Under the pieces are notes generated by a model that was not told the DNA's origin, did no database searches, and worked only from the letters and a program-made list of their open reading frames with translations. From DATBLE01 sp963837265 (GTDB lineage Bacteria > Actinomycetota > Thermoleophilia > Gaiellales > Gaiellaceae): a stretch of DNA of 64,000 nt. This document shows, in pieces, positions 49,796 through 59,955 of this stretch. Each line of letters opens with the position of its first letter. Position 1 is the stretch's first letter. The stretch is taken from NCBI GenBank assembly GCA_963837265.1, contig CAWIMQ010000002.1, forward strand, positions 1 through 64,000. Reading direction: 5' to 3'. Position numbers and translations under genes: made by a program.

Positions 49796-51372
49796 ATGGG
49801 CGACGCAGAGCAACCTCCGCAGGTTCCCGGCGGCGACCCCCCGATCGGGCAAACGCCGGGCACACACGCCTTTCGCGGAGGGCTCTGGCAGTCGGCCGCG
49901 CAGATCGCGCCCTATGCGTACACGCTCGTCATCTCGATCATCGCCGCCCGGATCCTCGGCCCCGACAAATGGGCAAGCAGAGCTACATCGCATTTCGTCG
50001 TGGTCGTCGCAACAGTTTCTGTCCGGCGGGGCTCTCCAACGCGCTGCTCCGGTTCACCGGCGAGCTGATCGGTCGCGGCCGCGGACCTGTACTGCCGTCA
50101 CTCGTCGGCTGGGCGCTGCCGTTCAGCGCAGTCCTCGGCGGCGCCGGTGCCGCTGGTTCTGCTCGCGGCGGCCTGGCTCGGGGCGAGCCCAGCCTGGGCC
50201 TGGGTGTTCGCCGCGATTGCGACCCCGCGGGTGTCCTGAGTAGCGTGCCCGGAAGCATCCTGCTCGGCACCCAGCAATGGCGGCAGTTCGCCGACGTCGT
50301 CCTCGTGATCGGGGCCGCCTCCGTCGCCGCAACCGTGGTCGTGCTCGAGTTGGGAGGCGGGATCAGCGGCATGCTGGCGGTAATCGCCGCGGCGGCTGTA
50401 GCGCGGTACGCATGGATGGCGGTGCTCACGCGGCGCCAGCTCGCCGGATCGCTCGGCCCCGTGCGACAGCCGCTCGGCCAGATGCGATCCAAAATTCTCG
50501 TGTTCTCGCTGGCGATGTCCGTCCCCGTGATTCTCGGCCTCGTCGTCAACCAGCGGTCGGAGTTCTTCTTTCTGGAGCGCTTCTCGAGCGACAGGCAGAT
50601 CGCCCTCTACTCGATCGCCTTCTCGGCGACCGCCGCACTGATCGCGATTCCGAGGGCGATCAGCGCGATCTTGACGCCGTCGGTGGCAACGCTGATCGGA
50701 AGCGGCGAATTCGATCGAATCAGGATCGGGTTCTCGCGCGTCCTGCGCCTCAGCCTCCTGTTCGGGCTGCCCCTCACGGGGGCGGGCCTCGCCCTCGGCC
50801 CGGACCTCCTCCACCTCGTCTACGGGCGGCGCTACGAGGGCGCCGGCAACGTGCTGCTCATCGTCATGCCGACGCTCCCCCTGACCGCCCTGGCCGGCGC
50901 GAGCAGCGCGCTGCTCGTCGGCTACGGGCGCGTACGGGCGCCGATCGTCGTCAGCGGGATCGCCGCGGTCGCAGACCTCGCCCTGGCGGCGATCCTCGTT
51001 CCACGGCTCGACGCGATCGGCGCCGGGATCGCGAACACCGGGGCGTTTCTCCTGAACTCGATCCTCCTGGTGGGAGTCGCGGTCCGGGTCGTCGGCGGCG
51101 TCCACCTCGGCTGGAGCTCCGTCCTCCGGATCGCGACGATCTCGGCGGCCGCGGCGGGAGCTGCCCGGCTCGTCCTGGTCGGCGGCGACGGCCCGGAGAT
51201 GTTCGTGCTGGCGACCGCGGTCGAGCTCGCGACGCTCGGGGTCGGGGCGATGGTCGTGCGCGCCGTGCCGGAAGACGACGCCACGTTCCTGATCCGGGTC
51301 GCCGGACGCCGGGGGCGTTTCGCCCGCGTTCTCGAGCGCGTGTCGGACCGCTCCCTGAGAGCTCCGGCCTGA
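49796..51372 (+). pseudogene. Wzx-type polysaccharide flippase, multiple frameshifts near the 5' end
   Basis: A polytopic MOP-superfamily flippase. From ATG 49796: GTHAFRGGLWQSAAQIAPYA and YTLVISIIAARILGPDK. Between 49970 and 50230 the coding signal jumps between frames at least four times (GKQSYIAF, VVVVATVSV, AGLSNALLRFTGELIG, LVLLAAAWLGASPAWAWVFA). From about 50225 it stays in one frame to the end (PGSILLGTQQWRQFADVVLV, then MSVPVILGLVVNQRSEFFFL). The density of indels suggests poor sequence quality rather than slow decay. It would flip lipid-linked repeat units outward. Confidence 0.8.
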
Positions 51373-51377
51373 GAGGC

Positions 51378-52760
51378 CTACGGGCCGCGTTCTCGCAGCG
51401 CCGGAAAGAGGATCACGTCGCGGATCGACTCCCGGCCGGTGAGCACCATCGCGAGCCGGTCCATCCCGATCCCGCACCCGCCGTTCGGCGGCATCCCGTA
51501 CGCCATCGCCTCGACGTAGTCGGGGTCGCCGGGCTCCGCCTCGGCGTCGCCCGCCTCGCGCTCGGCCTGCTGCATCGCGAAGCGCCGCGCCTGCTCCTCG
51601 CTGTCGTTCAGCTCGCTGAACGCGTTCACGAACTCCATCCCGCCGACTACGACCTCGAACCGCTCCACGATCTTGTCGTCGGAGTCCGTCGCACGCGCGA
51701 AGGGGGACAGCTCGATCGGCCAGTCGTGGACGATCGTCGGCTGGATCAGGCCGGGCTCGACGAAGTGCGAGTACGCGTGGTCGGCGAGCTGCGACCACGT
51801 GCGGTCCGCGGCCGTGTCGACACCCGCCGCCTCGAGCTTCGCGCGCAGCTCGGCCGCGTCCCGCGACCAGAGGCCGTGCCCGGCCAGCGAGTCGACGAAC
51901 TTCACCCGCTGCCAGGGGGGCGCGAGGTCGACGTCGTGCCCGCGGAAGCGACGCTTCGTCGTCCCGGCCGTCGCGACGGCCGCCCGCTCGACGAGCGCCT
52001 CGGTCCGCTCCATCGTGTCGCGATAGTCGGCATACGCCTCGTACCACTCGAGCTGCGTGAACTCGGGCGAGTGCTTGTACGAGACGCTCTCGTTGCGGAA
52101 GTCCTTGGAGATCTCGTACACCTTCTCCAGGCCCCCGACGAGCAGGCGCTTGAGGTACAGCTCGTCCGCGACGCGGAGGTAGAGGTCCTGGTCGAGCTCG
52201 TTCGAGTGGGTGACGAACGGCTCCGCGAAGCCGCCGCCGTAGCGCGGCTGCAGGATCGGAGTCTCGACCTCGACGAAGCCCTCGCCGTCGAGGTAGGCGC
52301 GGACCGCCGAGATCATCCTCACCCGGAGCAACGCGTCACGCCGCGTCTCCTCGTTCATGAGCAGGTCGAGGTAGCGCTGGCGGTACCGCGTCTCGACGTC
52401 CGTCACCCCGTGGAAGGTGTCCGGCAGTGGCCGCGCGATCTTCGCGAGCAGCTGGATCTCGTCGACCGCGAGCGAGGGCTCGCCCCGCTTGGTCCTGGTC
52501 GGGCGGCCGGTGACTCCGACGATGTCGCCGAGGTCGACCTCGAGCTCCCCGACCCGGGAGCGCTGCAGCAGAAGCTGGATCCTGCCGCTGCGGTCGACGA
52601 GGTCGCAGAAGACGATCTTCCCCATGTCCCGGCGCCCCAGCACCCGCCCGGCGAGGCGATACGCCTGCCCGTCCTCCGCCCCGGGCTCGAGCCGCTCGGC
52701 CTCGGCTCGAACCGCAGCGATCTCGGCCCTGTCCGGAAACCGCTTGGGCAACCCTGTCAC
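51378..52760 (-). CDS. lysS: Lysyl-tRNA synthetase (class II)
   Basis: A 460-residue class II enzyme charging tRNA-Lys. The N-terminal OB-fold domain includes KIVFCDLVDRSGRIQLLLQR. Motif 1 is around RAYLDGEGFVEVETPILQPR, motif 2 is EISKDFRNESVSYKHSPEFT followed by QLEWYEAYADY, and motif 3 is GCGIGMDRLAMVLTGRESIR with DVILFPA at the end. GTG 52760 is chosen because a TAGACT box ends 7 nt upstream. No lesion seen. Confidence 0.95.
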   Translation of the reverse strand: MTGLPKRFPDRAEIAAVRAEAERLEPGAEDGQAYRLAGRVLGRRDMGKIVFCDLVDRSGRIQLLLQRSRVGELEVDLGDIVGVTGRPTRTKRGEPSLAVDEIQLLAKIARPLPDTFHGVTDVETRYRQRYLDLLMNEETRRDALLRVRMISAVRAYLDGEGFVEVETPILQPRYGGGFAEPFVTHSNELDQDLYLRVADELYLKRLLVGGLEKVYEISKDFRNESVSYKHSPEFTQLEWYEAYADYRDTMERTEALVERAAVATAGTTKRRFRGHDVDLAPPWQRVKFVDSLAGHGLWSRDAAELRAKLEAAGVDTAADRTWSQLADHAYSHFVEPGLIQPTIVHDWPIELSPFARATDSDDKIVERFEVVVGGMEFVNAFSELNDSEEQARRFAMQQAEREAGDAEAEPGDPDYVEAMAYGMPPNGGCGIGMDRLAMVLTGRESIRDVILFPALRERGP

Positions 52761-52767
52761 GGCACCG

Positions 52768-52773
52768 AGTCTA
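52768..52773 (-). promoter_or_regulatory. -10 box TAGACT for lysS
   Basis: On the minus strand TAGACT lies 7 nt before GTG 52760. It overlaps the longer in-frame ATG at 52778, which is therefore unlikely to be used. Confidence 0.6.
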
Positions 52774-52872
52774 AGCATGCGGGCGCAGGCGGGCTTTGCC
52801 CGCCGGAGCCTCGGCCAGGCCGGCGGTTGCGCGACCTCTACCGCGTGAAGTCGCCGGCGCGGAGCGCCGACT

Positions 52873-53349
52873 TCATGCGGCCTTGATTTCGAGGATCTTG
52901 AACTTGAGCGAGCCGCGCGGGGCCGCGACCTCGACGACCTCGCCCTTCTTGCGACCCATGATCGCCTTTCCGACCGGCGACTCGTTGGAGAGCTTCTGCT
53001 CGGCCGGGTTCGCCTCGGCCGACCCGACGATCCTGTACTCGAACGTCTTGTTCGCGCCCAGGTCGCGTAGCTTCACCTTCGAGCCGACGGAGACGACGTC
53101 CTTGGCGATGTCCTTCTTCTCGATCACGCGCGCCGAGAGCAGCCGCTCCTCGAGCAACGCGATCCGGTGCTCGACGAGGGCCTGCTCGTTCTTGGCGTCG
53201 TCGTACTCCGAGTTCTCGGCGATGTCGCCGAACTCGCGGGCGACGCGGATCCGCTCGGCCACCTCCCGTCGCTTCTCGGTCGAGAGGTGCTCGATCTCCC
53301 TCTTCAGCTTCTCGTAACCCTCTTTGGTGAGGATGACTTCCTTGGCCAA
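52873..53349 (-). CDS. greA: Transcription elongation factor GreA
   Basis: A 158-residue GreA. The N-terminal coiled coil (ILTKEGYEKLKREIEHLSTE, then VAREFGDIAENSEYDDAKNE with the acidic tip DIAENSEYDDAK) inserts into the RNAP secondary channel to stimulate transcript cleavage. The C-terminal domain holds ANPAEQKLSNESPVGKAIMG and KKGEVVEVAAPRGSLKFKIL. TTG 53349 follows GGAGGAGG and gives the exact family length. An N-terminal extension to 53487 is low complexity and rejected. Confidence 0.95.
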   Translation of the reverse strand: MAKEVILTKEGYEKLKREIEHLSTEKRREVAERIRVAREFGDIAENSEYDDAKNEQALVEHRIALLEERLLSARVIEKKDIAKDVVSVGSKVKLRDLGANKTFEYRIVGSAEANPAEQKLSNESPVGKAIMGRKKGEVVEVAAPRGSLKFKILEIKAA

Positions 53350-53405
53350 CTGGGCCTCCTCCGAAAAAGAAAGGCGCGGCGCACACGGCGCCGTCGCGGG
53401 CGGGA

Positions 53406-54524
53406 ATGGTACCGCCGCCGGCGCCTCTTCGCAAGCTGCGCGCGCGGCTACGATTTCCCTGCATTCTGACGCCCGACCTACGTTCATCCTGGTGGATTCG
53501 CGACGTCGAGGTACCGACCCGCGTCGTCCTCGCGCCCATGGCGGGCGTGAGCGTACAGGCCTTTCGGCGCCAGGGCCGCAGGTTCGGGGCCGGTCTCGTC
53601 TGCTCCGAGATGGTCAGCTGCGCGGGGCTTCACCACGGCAACGAGCGGACGCTCGGCTACCTGCGGATCGCGGCCGACGAGCACCCGCTCGCCGTCCAGA
53701 TCTTCGGCTCCGAGCCCGCCCTGATGGCCGAGGCGGCCCGGATGGTCGAGGACGCCGGGGCCGACATCGTCGACATCAACTTCGGCTGCCCCGTCCGCAA
53801 GGTGACGAAGACCGGCGCGGGCGCGACCCTGCTCGAAGACCCGGAGCGCGCCTGCCGGATCGTCGCCGCGGTCGCCGGGTCGGTCGACGCGCCCGTGTCG
53901 GTGAAGATGCGTCGCGGCCTGGGGGACGGCTCGCGCAGCTGCCTCTCCGTCGGCCCGCGGCTCGTCGAGGCGGGAGCCGCCACGCTCACCCTGCACCCGC
54001 GCTCGGCGCGGCAGATGTACACCGGGATCGCCGACCATTCGCTCACTCGAGAGCTGGTGGAGCTCGTCGACGTCCCCGTGATCGCCTGCGGAGACGTCAC
54101 CTCGCGGTCCCGTGCCGAGGCGGTGCTCGAGGGCACCGGCGCGGCGGCCGTGATGGTCGGCCGGGGCGCGCAGGGGAATCCCTGGGCGCTCCGCGAGATC
54201 CTCGACGGCGACGTCGGCGAGCCGAGCCGTGAGGAGATCGCCGCCGAGCTGATCCTGTTCGTCCGCGACGCCGTTCGCGAGCTGGGCGAGCGCCGGGCCT
54301 CCGGGTTCCTGAAGAAGTTCTACGGCTGGTACCTCGGCCGCGGGCGCTTCCCGCGACCGTTCAAGCAGGAGCTTGTCCTCCTGGCGACCACCGACGAGGT
54401 CGTCGAGCGGCTCCTCGCCGCCGCCCCAGGCGCCGCGGCGGTGCTCGAGAGCCTCGAGCGGGAGCAGCCGGCCGTGGACGACGCGCTGCTCGAGCTACCG
54501 GTCTCGATCTACGGCGGCGGCTGA
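53406..54524 (+). CDS. dusB: tRNA-dihydrouridine synthase (DusB-like)
   Basis: A flavoenzyme reducing uridines in tRNA D-loops. VPTRVVLAPMAGVSVQAFRR is the FMN phosphate region, ADIVDINFGCPVRKVTKTGA includes the catalytic Cys, VSVKMRRGLGDGSRSCL and AAAVMVGRGAQGNPWALREI complete the TIM barrel, and the C-terminal helical domain has FLKKFYGWYLGRGRFPRPFK. Start is uncertain: GTG 53406 gives about 35 extra residues of low complexity, while no ATG/GTG/TTG lies closer to the domain. Divergent from greA and 5 bp from coaX (convergent). Confidence 0.9.
   Translation: MVPPPAPLRKLRARLRFPCILTPDLRSSWWIRDVEVPTRVVLAPMAGVSVQAFRRQGRRFGAGLVCSEMVSCAGLHHGNERTLGYLRIAADEHPLAVQIFGSEPALMAEAARMVEDAGADIVDINFGCPVRKVTKTGAGATLLEDPERACRIVAAVAGSVDAPVSVKMRRGLGDGSRSCLSVGPRLVEAGAATLTLHPRSARQMYTGIADHSLTRELVELVDVPVIACGDVTSRSRAEAVLEGTGAAAVMVGRGAQGNPWALREILDGDVGEPSREEIAAELILFVRDAVRELGERRASGFLKKFYGWYLGRGRFPRPFKQELVLLATTDEVVERLLAAAPGAAAVLESLEREQPAVDDALLELPVSIYGGG
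53449..53454 (+). promoter_or_regulatory. -10-like TACGAT before dusB
   Basis: TACGAT lies 8 nt before ATT 53463 and 11 nt before CTG 53466 of the dusB frame. If used, translation would begin at a rare start codon; otherwise GTG 53406 is the start and this box is spurious. Confidence 0.3.
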
Positions 54525-54529
54525 CCAGG

Positions 54530-55285
54530 CTAGCTCTCGGCGTTCCGCTCCCACACGAGGCGAAGCCCCTCGAGCGTCAGCCAGGGGTCGACCCGCTCGA
54601 TCGTGGTCGCGTGCGGGGCGATCAGCTCGGCGAGCCCGCCGGTTCCGACCGCCCGCGCGGCTACGCCGAGCTCGCCGCGGATCCGCTCGACGATCCCGTC
54701 CACCTGGCCGGCGAACCCGTACACGAGCCCCGACTGGAGGGCGGTCGCGGTCGACTTGCCGATCACCGACGGCGGCTCGACGAAATCGACCTTGATCAAC
54801 CGCGCCGCCCGGGCGAAGAGCGCGTCCATCGAGATCTCCACGCCCGGTGCGAGCACGCCGCCGACGTACTCGCCGTCGGGCGAGACGACGTCGAAGTTGG
54901 TCGACGTGCCGAAGTCGACGACGATGCACGGCGGCCCGTAGCGCTCCTTCGCGGCGACCGCGTTCGCCAGCCGGTCGGGCCCGACCTCACGCGGGTTGTC
55001 GTGCCGGATCGGCAGCCCCGTGCGCACACCCGGCTCGAGCACGAGCAGCGGTGCCGCCGCATACCGCTCGGCAAAGGCCTCGTACTCGCGGACGAGCTGT
55101 GGCACGGTCGAGGAGAGGCAGATGCCGGCGACGCGGGAGAGGTCGAGGAACCGGCCGATCAGCGCGCCGAGCTCGTCCCCCGTCCGGTGGTCCTCGGTCG
55201 CGATCCGCCAGTGCTCCTTCAGCCGGCCCCCGTCGAACAGCCCGAACACCGTCTGGGTGTTGCCGACGTCGACTGCGAGGAGCAC
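54530..55285 (-). CDS. coaX: Type III pantothenate kinase
   Basis: A 251-residue CoaX, the first enzyme of CoA synthesis. LLAVDVGNTQTVFGLFDGGR is the ATP-binding motif, VGPDRLANAVAAKERYGPPC and IVVDFGTSTNFDVVSPDGEY contain the catalytic Asp and ATP loop, and GGVLAPGVEISMDALFARAA follows. GTG 55285, 6 nt after a TAGGCT box, gives the standard length. The gene lies between dus/greA/lysS and the folate genes, as in other actinobacteria. Confidence 0.94.
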   Translation of the reverse strand: MLLAVDVGNTQTVFGLFDGGRLKEHWRIATEDHRTGDELGALIGRFLDLSRVAGICLSSTVPQLVREYEAFAERYAAAPLLVLEPGVRTGLPIRHDNPREVGPDRLANAVAAKERYGPPCIVVDFGTSTNFDVVSPDGEYVGGVLAPGVEISMDALFARAARLIKVDFVEPPSVIGKSTATALQSGLVYGFAGQVDGIVERIRGELGVAARAVGTGGLAELIAPHATTIERVDPWLTLEGLRLVWERNAES

Positions 55286-55291
55286 GGATCG

Positions 55292-55297
55292 AGCCTA
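55292..55297 (-). promoter_or_regulatory. -10 box TAGGCT for coaX
   Basis: On the minus strand TAGGCT ends 6 nt before GTG 55285. Part of the shared leaderless promoter pattern. Confidence 0.6.
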
Positions 55298-55323
55298 AGT
55301 CAAACCGGCTCTGCCGAACTTGC

Positions 55324-55689
55324 TCAACTGTCGTCGTCGGAGCCGAGGGTCTCGCCGATCCGCTCGGCGAGCGCCTCCGGCGTCAGCGAGGGCTCCTCGC
55401 CGTCGCCGCGCAGCTCCTCGACGGTGACGTCGCCGGACGTGAAGATGCGGGTCCGAGGGATGATCCTGCTCGGGCGGTTCTTGTCCCAGACCCAGACGTC
55501 CTCCATCTCGACCTCGAAGAGCGGGTAGGCCTGCTGGAGACGCGGCTGGAGATCGACCCTGTTGCACAGATAGGTCGTATCGGGCGTCAGCACGCAGTAG
55601 CGGAACAGCGGGAAGACCGCCGTGTACTCCCTCTTCAGTCGAAGCTCGAGATCCGCCTCGAACTCGTCGAGCTCGTCGAGGTGCGACAT
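55324..55689 (-). CDS. DUF2469-family protein
   Basis: A 121-residue actinobacterial conserved protein (DUF2469). HLDELDEFEADLELRLKREY, TAVFPLFRYCVLTPDTTYLC, VDLQPRLQQAYPLFEVEMED and VWVWDKNRPSRIIPRTRIFT are near-invariant in the family. Its function is unknown; in mycobacteria a member lies near rnhB, so this position beside folK differs. ATG 55689 overlaps the folK stop by one base, and an internal TACAAT box (55697-55702) 7 nt upstream may give separate transcription. Confidence 0.85.
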   Translation of the reverse strand: MSHLDELDEFEADLELRLKREYTAVFPLFRYCVLTPDTTYLCNRVDLQPRLQQAYPLFEVEMEDVWVWDKNRPSRIIPRTRIFTSGDVTVEELRGDGEEPSLTPEALAERIGETLGSDDDS

Positions 55690-56153
55690 CACGTTGATTG
55701 TAGCCTTGCGACCAGGCCTGCCACCGGGCCGCGCCCCGGGACGACCAGCGACGGGTCGAGCTCGGCGAGCGGCTCCAGCGCGAACAGGCGCTCGTGGAGG
55801 CGTGGGTGCGGAACCTGCAGGCCGGGCTCGTCGAGCCGCTCCGCGCCGTAGACGAGGAGATCGAGGTCGATCGTCCTCGGCCCGAACCGGGTGCCGTCGC
55901 GGGTTCGACCGAGGCGGCGCTCGATCGCGAGGAGCCGCTGCAGCAGCTCGCGCGCGGAGAGCTCCGTGTCGAGAGCCGCGGCGGCGTTCAGGAACCGCGG
56001 CTGGTCGAGGATCCCGACCGGGTCGGTCTCCCGGGCCGACGACACGCCGACGACGACGACTCCGGGCTCGGCCCCGAGCGCTTCGAGCGCGGCGCGGAGC
56101 ATCTCCGGGCGGTCGCCGAGATTCGTTCCGAGGCCGACGTACGCTCGCGTCAT
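55689..56153 (-). CDS. folK: 6-hydroxymethyl-7,8-dihydropterin pyrophosphokinase
   Basis: A 154-residue HPPK of folate synthesis. RAYVGLGTNLGDRPEMLRAA is the start signature, then SSARETDPVGILDQPRFLNA (substrate loop), LQRLLAIERRLGRTRDGTRF and GPRTIDLDLLVYGAERLDEP with the catalytic Asp pair, and PHPRLHERLFALEPLAELDP. It phosphorylates the pterin supplied by FolB, overlapping folB by 4 nt. Nothing odd seen. Confidence 0.94.
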   Translation of the reverse strand: MTRAYVGLGTNLGDRPEMLRAALEALGAEPGVVVVGVSSARETDPVGILDQPRFLNAAAALDTELSARELLQRLLAIERRLGRTRDGTRFGPRTIDLDLLVYGAERLDEPGLQVPHPRLHERLFALEPLAELDPSLVVPGRGPVAGLVARLQST

Positions 56154-56497
56154 GCTCCCGGAGCCCGCTCCGCGGTCGCGCCCGACCATTCCGCGGGGAC
56201 TCCGTGCGGCCGACGCTTGCGGACGCGCACGCGGGCACGCGTCGCCGCGAAGTCGGCCACCAGCGCGTCCGCGACCGCGGCGGCGAGCGTCTCCAGCAGC
56301 TGGAAGCGCGCGGAGTCGGATACCTCGCCGACGCGGGCGGCGACGGCGCGGTAGTCGACGGTCTGCTCGATCCGGTCCACGGCCGGCTCGTCGACCTCGA
56401 GCTCGACGTCGAAGAGAAACGTCTGCCCGTCGCGGCGCTCCTCCTCGAGCACGCCGTGGCGGCCGAACACCTCGAGCCCGTGCAGCTCGACGATCAT
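56150..56497 (-). CDS. folB: Dihydroneopterin aldolase
   Basis: A 115-residue FolB. IVELHGLEVFGRHGVLEEER carries the conserved GxHGV-type turn, FLFDVELEVDEPAVDRIEQT and VDYRAVAARVGEVSDSARFQ contain the catalytic region, and LLETLAAAVADALVADF closes the T-fold. It cleaves dihydroneopterin to the hydroxymethyl-pterin. Its 4-nt overlaps with folP and folK indicate one polycistronic message. ATG 56497. Confidence 0.92.
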   Translation of the reverse strand: MIVELHGLEVFGRHGVLEEERRDGQTFLFDVELEVDEPAVDRIEQTVDYRAVAARVGEVSDSARFQLLETLAAAVADALVADFAATRARVRVRKRRPHGVPAEWSGATAERAPGA

Positions 56498-57339
56498 GGG
56501 ACGGTCCCGGCGCCCGGAACAGTCTCCACCGCATGCGCGACGGTCAGCGCCTCGGCCGTCTCGCGCACGTCGTGGACGCGCAGGATGGTGGCGCCGTGCG
56601 CGTACGCGGCGACGGCGGCGCCGATGCTCGCCGCGATCGAGCCGGTCGTCGCGGCCGGGTCGCCCAGCAACCGCCCCAGCGAGCTCTTCCGCGAGAAGCC
56701 GACGAGCACCGGCCTGCCCAGAGCACGGATGACGTCGAGCCTGCGAACGAGCTCGAGGTTCTGCTCGGTGGTCTTCCCGAAGCCGATCCCCGGGTCGAGG
56801 CAGATCCGCTCCTCGGCGATGCCGGCGGCGACGGCGAAACCGAGCCGCTCCTCGAGGAACACGGCCACATCCGAGGCGACATCGTCGTAGCGCGGGTCGA
56901 GCTGCATCGTCCTCGGCTCACCCCGCATGTGCATCAGGCAGAGGTACGCATCCGACTCGGCGACGGCGCCGGCCAGACCCGGGTCGGCGCGCAGGGCGGT
57001 GACGTCGTTGACGAGCTCCGCGCCGAGCGCGAGCGCGCGCCGAGCGACCTCCGCCCTGGAGGTGTCGATCGAGACGGGTGCGCCGGCCAGCGCCTCGAGC
57101 ACGGGCACGACGCGGCGCAGCTCCTCCTCGACCGGGACCCCCTCCGAGCCGGGCCGGGTGGACTCGCCGCCGACGTCCACGATCGCCGCCCCCTCGTCGA
57201 GCATCCGCCGCGCGGAGGCGACGGCGTCCGACGGTGCGTAGTTCACGCCGCCGTCCCAGAACGAGTCCGGGGTGACGTTGACGACGCCCATCACCGACGG
57301 GCGGGGAAAGCGCTCCTCGATCGGCGGCCGCGTGTGCAT
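56494..57339 (-). CDS. folP: Dihydropteroate synthase
   Basis: A 281-residue DHPS joining pterin and p-aminobenzoate. PSVMGVVNVTPDSFWDGGVN, AIVDVGGESTRPGSEGVPVE, PVSIDTSRAEVARRALALGA and ICLDPGIGFGKTTEQNLELV are the pterin/PABA loops, and PVLVGFSRKSSLGRLLGDPA is the phosphate-binding block. ATG 57339 is the shortest start that keeps the full barrel. In mycobacteria folE sits between ftsH and folP; here a DUF4234 gene on the other strand is found instead. Confidence 0.93.
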   Translation of the reverse strand: MHTRPPIEERFPRPSVMGVVNVTPDSFWDGGVNYAPSDAVASARRMLDEGAAIVDVGGESTRPGSEGVPVEEELRRVVPVLEALAGAPVSIDTSRAEVARRALALGAELVNDVTALRADPGLAGAVAESDAYLCLMHMRGEPRTMQLDPRYDDVASDVAVFLEERLGFAVAAGIAEERICLDPGIGFGKTTEQNLELVRRLDVIRALGRPVLVGFSRKSSLGRLLGDPAATTGSIAASIGAAVAAYAHGATILRVHDVRETAEALTVAHAVETVPGAGTVP

Positions 57340-57450
57340 CAGCACAGACGGACGGCGGGGCGTCTCGACGGTGCCCGGCACCGGCCATTGACCGCTCGGG
57401 CGAACCGTGGTCTGATCCAGCGGTCCACCGACAGCGGAAGGAGTTGATCG

Positions 57451-57858
57451 ATGAGCGAGGCGGCCGCGGCAGCGGCGACGACCGCCGGCGGCAACGACGG
57501 CCCGATCGGCAAGCCGCGCGGCGTCGTCGTGGTGATCCTGCTGACCATCGTCACATTCGGAATCTACGGCCTCGTGTGGGTGTTCAAGTCCCACGAGGAG
57601 ATCAAGCGGCACTCCGGGATCGGCGTGGGCGGCTGGGTCGGCCTGATCATCTACCTGGTGATCGGCGTCGTCACCCCGTTTCTGCTGCCGCAGGAGATCC
57701 GCAAGATGTACGAGCAGGACGGCCGGACGAGCCCGGTAAGCGGGCTGACCGGTCTCTGGGTCTGGCCGGGCGTCCTCATCCTGATCGGCCCGATCATCTG
57801 GATCGTCAAGGTGCAGGGCGCGCTCAGCACCTACTGGCGCGCCAAGGGCGCTTCCTGA
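57451..57858 (+). CDS. DUF4234-family membrane protein
   Basis: A 135-residue protein from ATG 57451 with AAGGAG 8 nt upstream. A short Ala-rich N-terminus is followed by GVVVVILLTIVTFGIYGLVW, a helix with the family motif FGIYGLVWVFKSHEEIKRHS. A second helix is VGLIIYLVIGVVTPFLLP and a third is VWPGVLILIGPIIWIVKVQG, ending ALSTYWRAKG. DUF4234 proteins are small bacterial membrane proteins of unknown role. It converges with ftsH across a shared hairpin. Confidence 0.82.
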   Translation: MSEAAAAAATTAGGNDGPIGKPRGVVVVILLTIVTFGIYGLVWVFKSHEEIKRHSGIGVGGWVGLIIYLVIGVVTPFLLPQEIRKMYEQDGRTSPVSGLTGLWVWPGVLILIGPIIWIVKVQGALSTYWRAKGAS

Positions 57859-57873
57859 GGCAACCGGTCTCCG

Positions 57874-57906
57874 GCGGGATCGACGGGCGAAGGCCGGTCG
57901 ATCCCG

Positions 57907-57907
<1 letters not shown>
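57874..57907. terminator. Bidirectional hairpin between DUF4234 and ftsH
   Basis: GCGGGATCGAC (57874-57884) pairs perfectly with GTCGATCCCGC (57897-57907), an 11-bp stem with a 12-nt loop. It sits between two convergent stops and likely ends both transcripts. Confidence 0.7.
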
Positions 57908-59874
<1,967 letters not shown>

Positions 59875-59920
59875 TGGATCTTCAACGCCCAGGGTAGCAG
59901 GGCGCGTTCTTCGGTCCGGC

Positions 59921-59946
59921 CCCGCAGGGCCCCCTGGGCCTGCGGG
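59921..59946 (-). terminator. Hairpin between hpt and ftsH
   Basis: CCCGCAGG (59921-59928) and CCTGCGGG (59939-59946) form an 8-bp stem in the 81-bp gap. It may end part of the hpt message before ftsH, or act in a read-through leader. Confidence 0.5.
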
Positions 59947-59955
59947 TTGCCCGGG

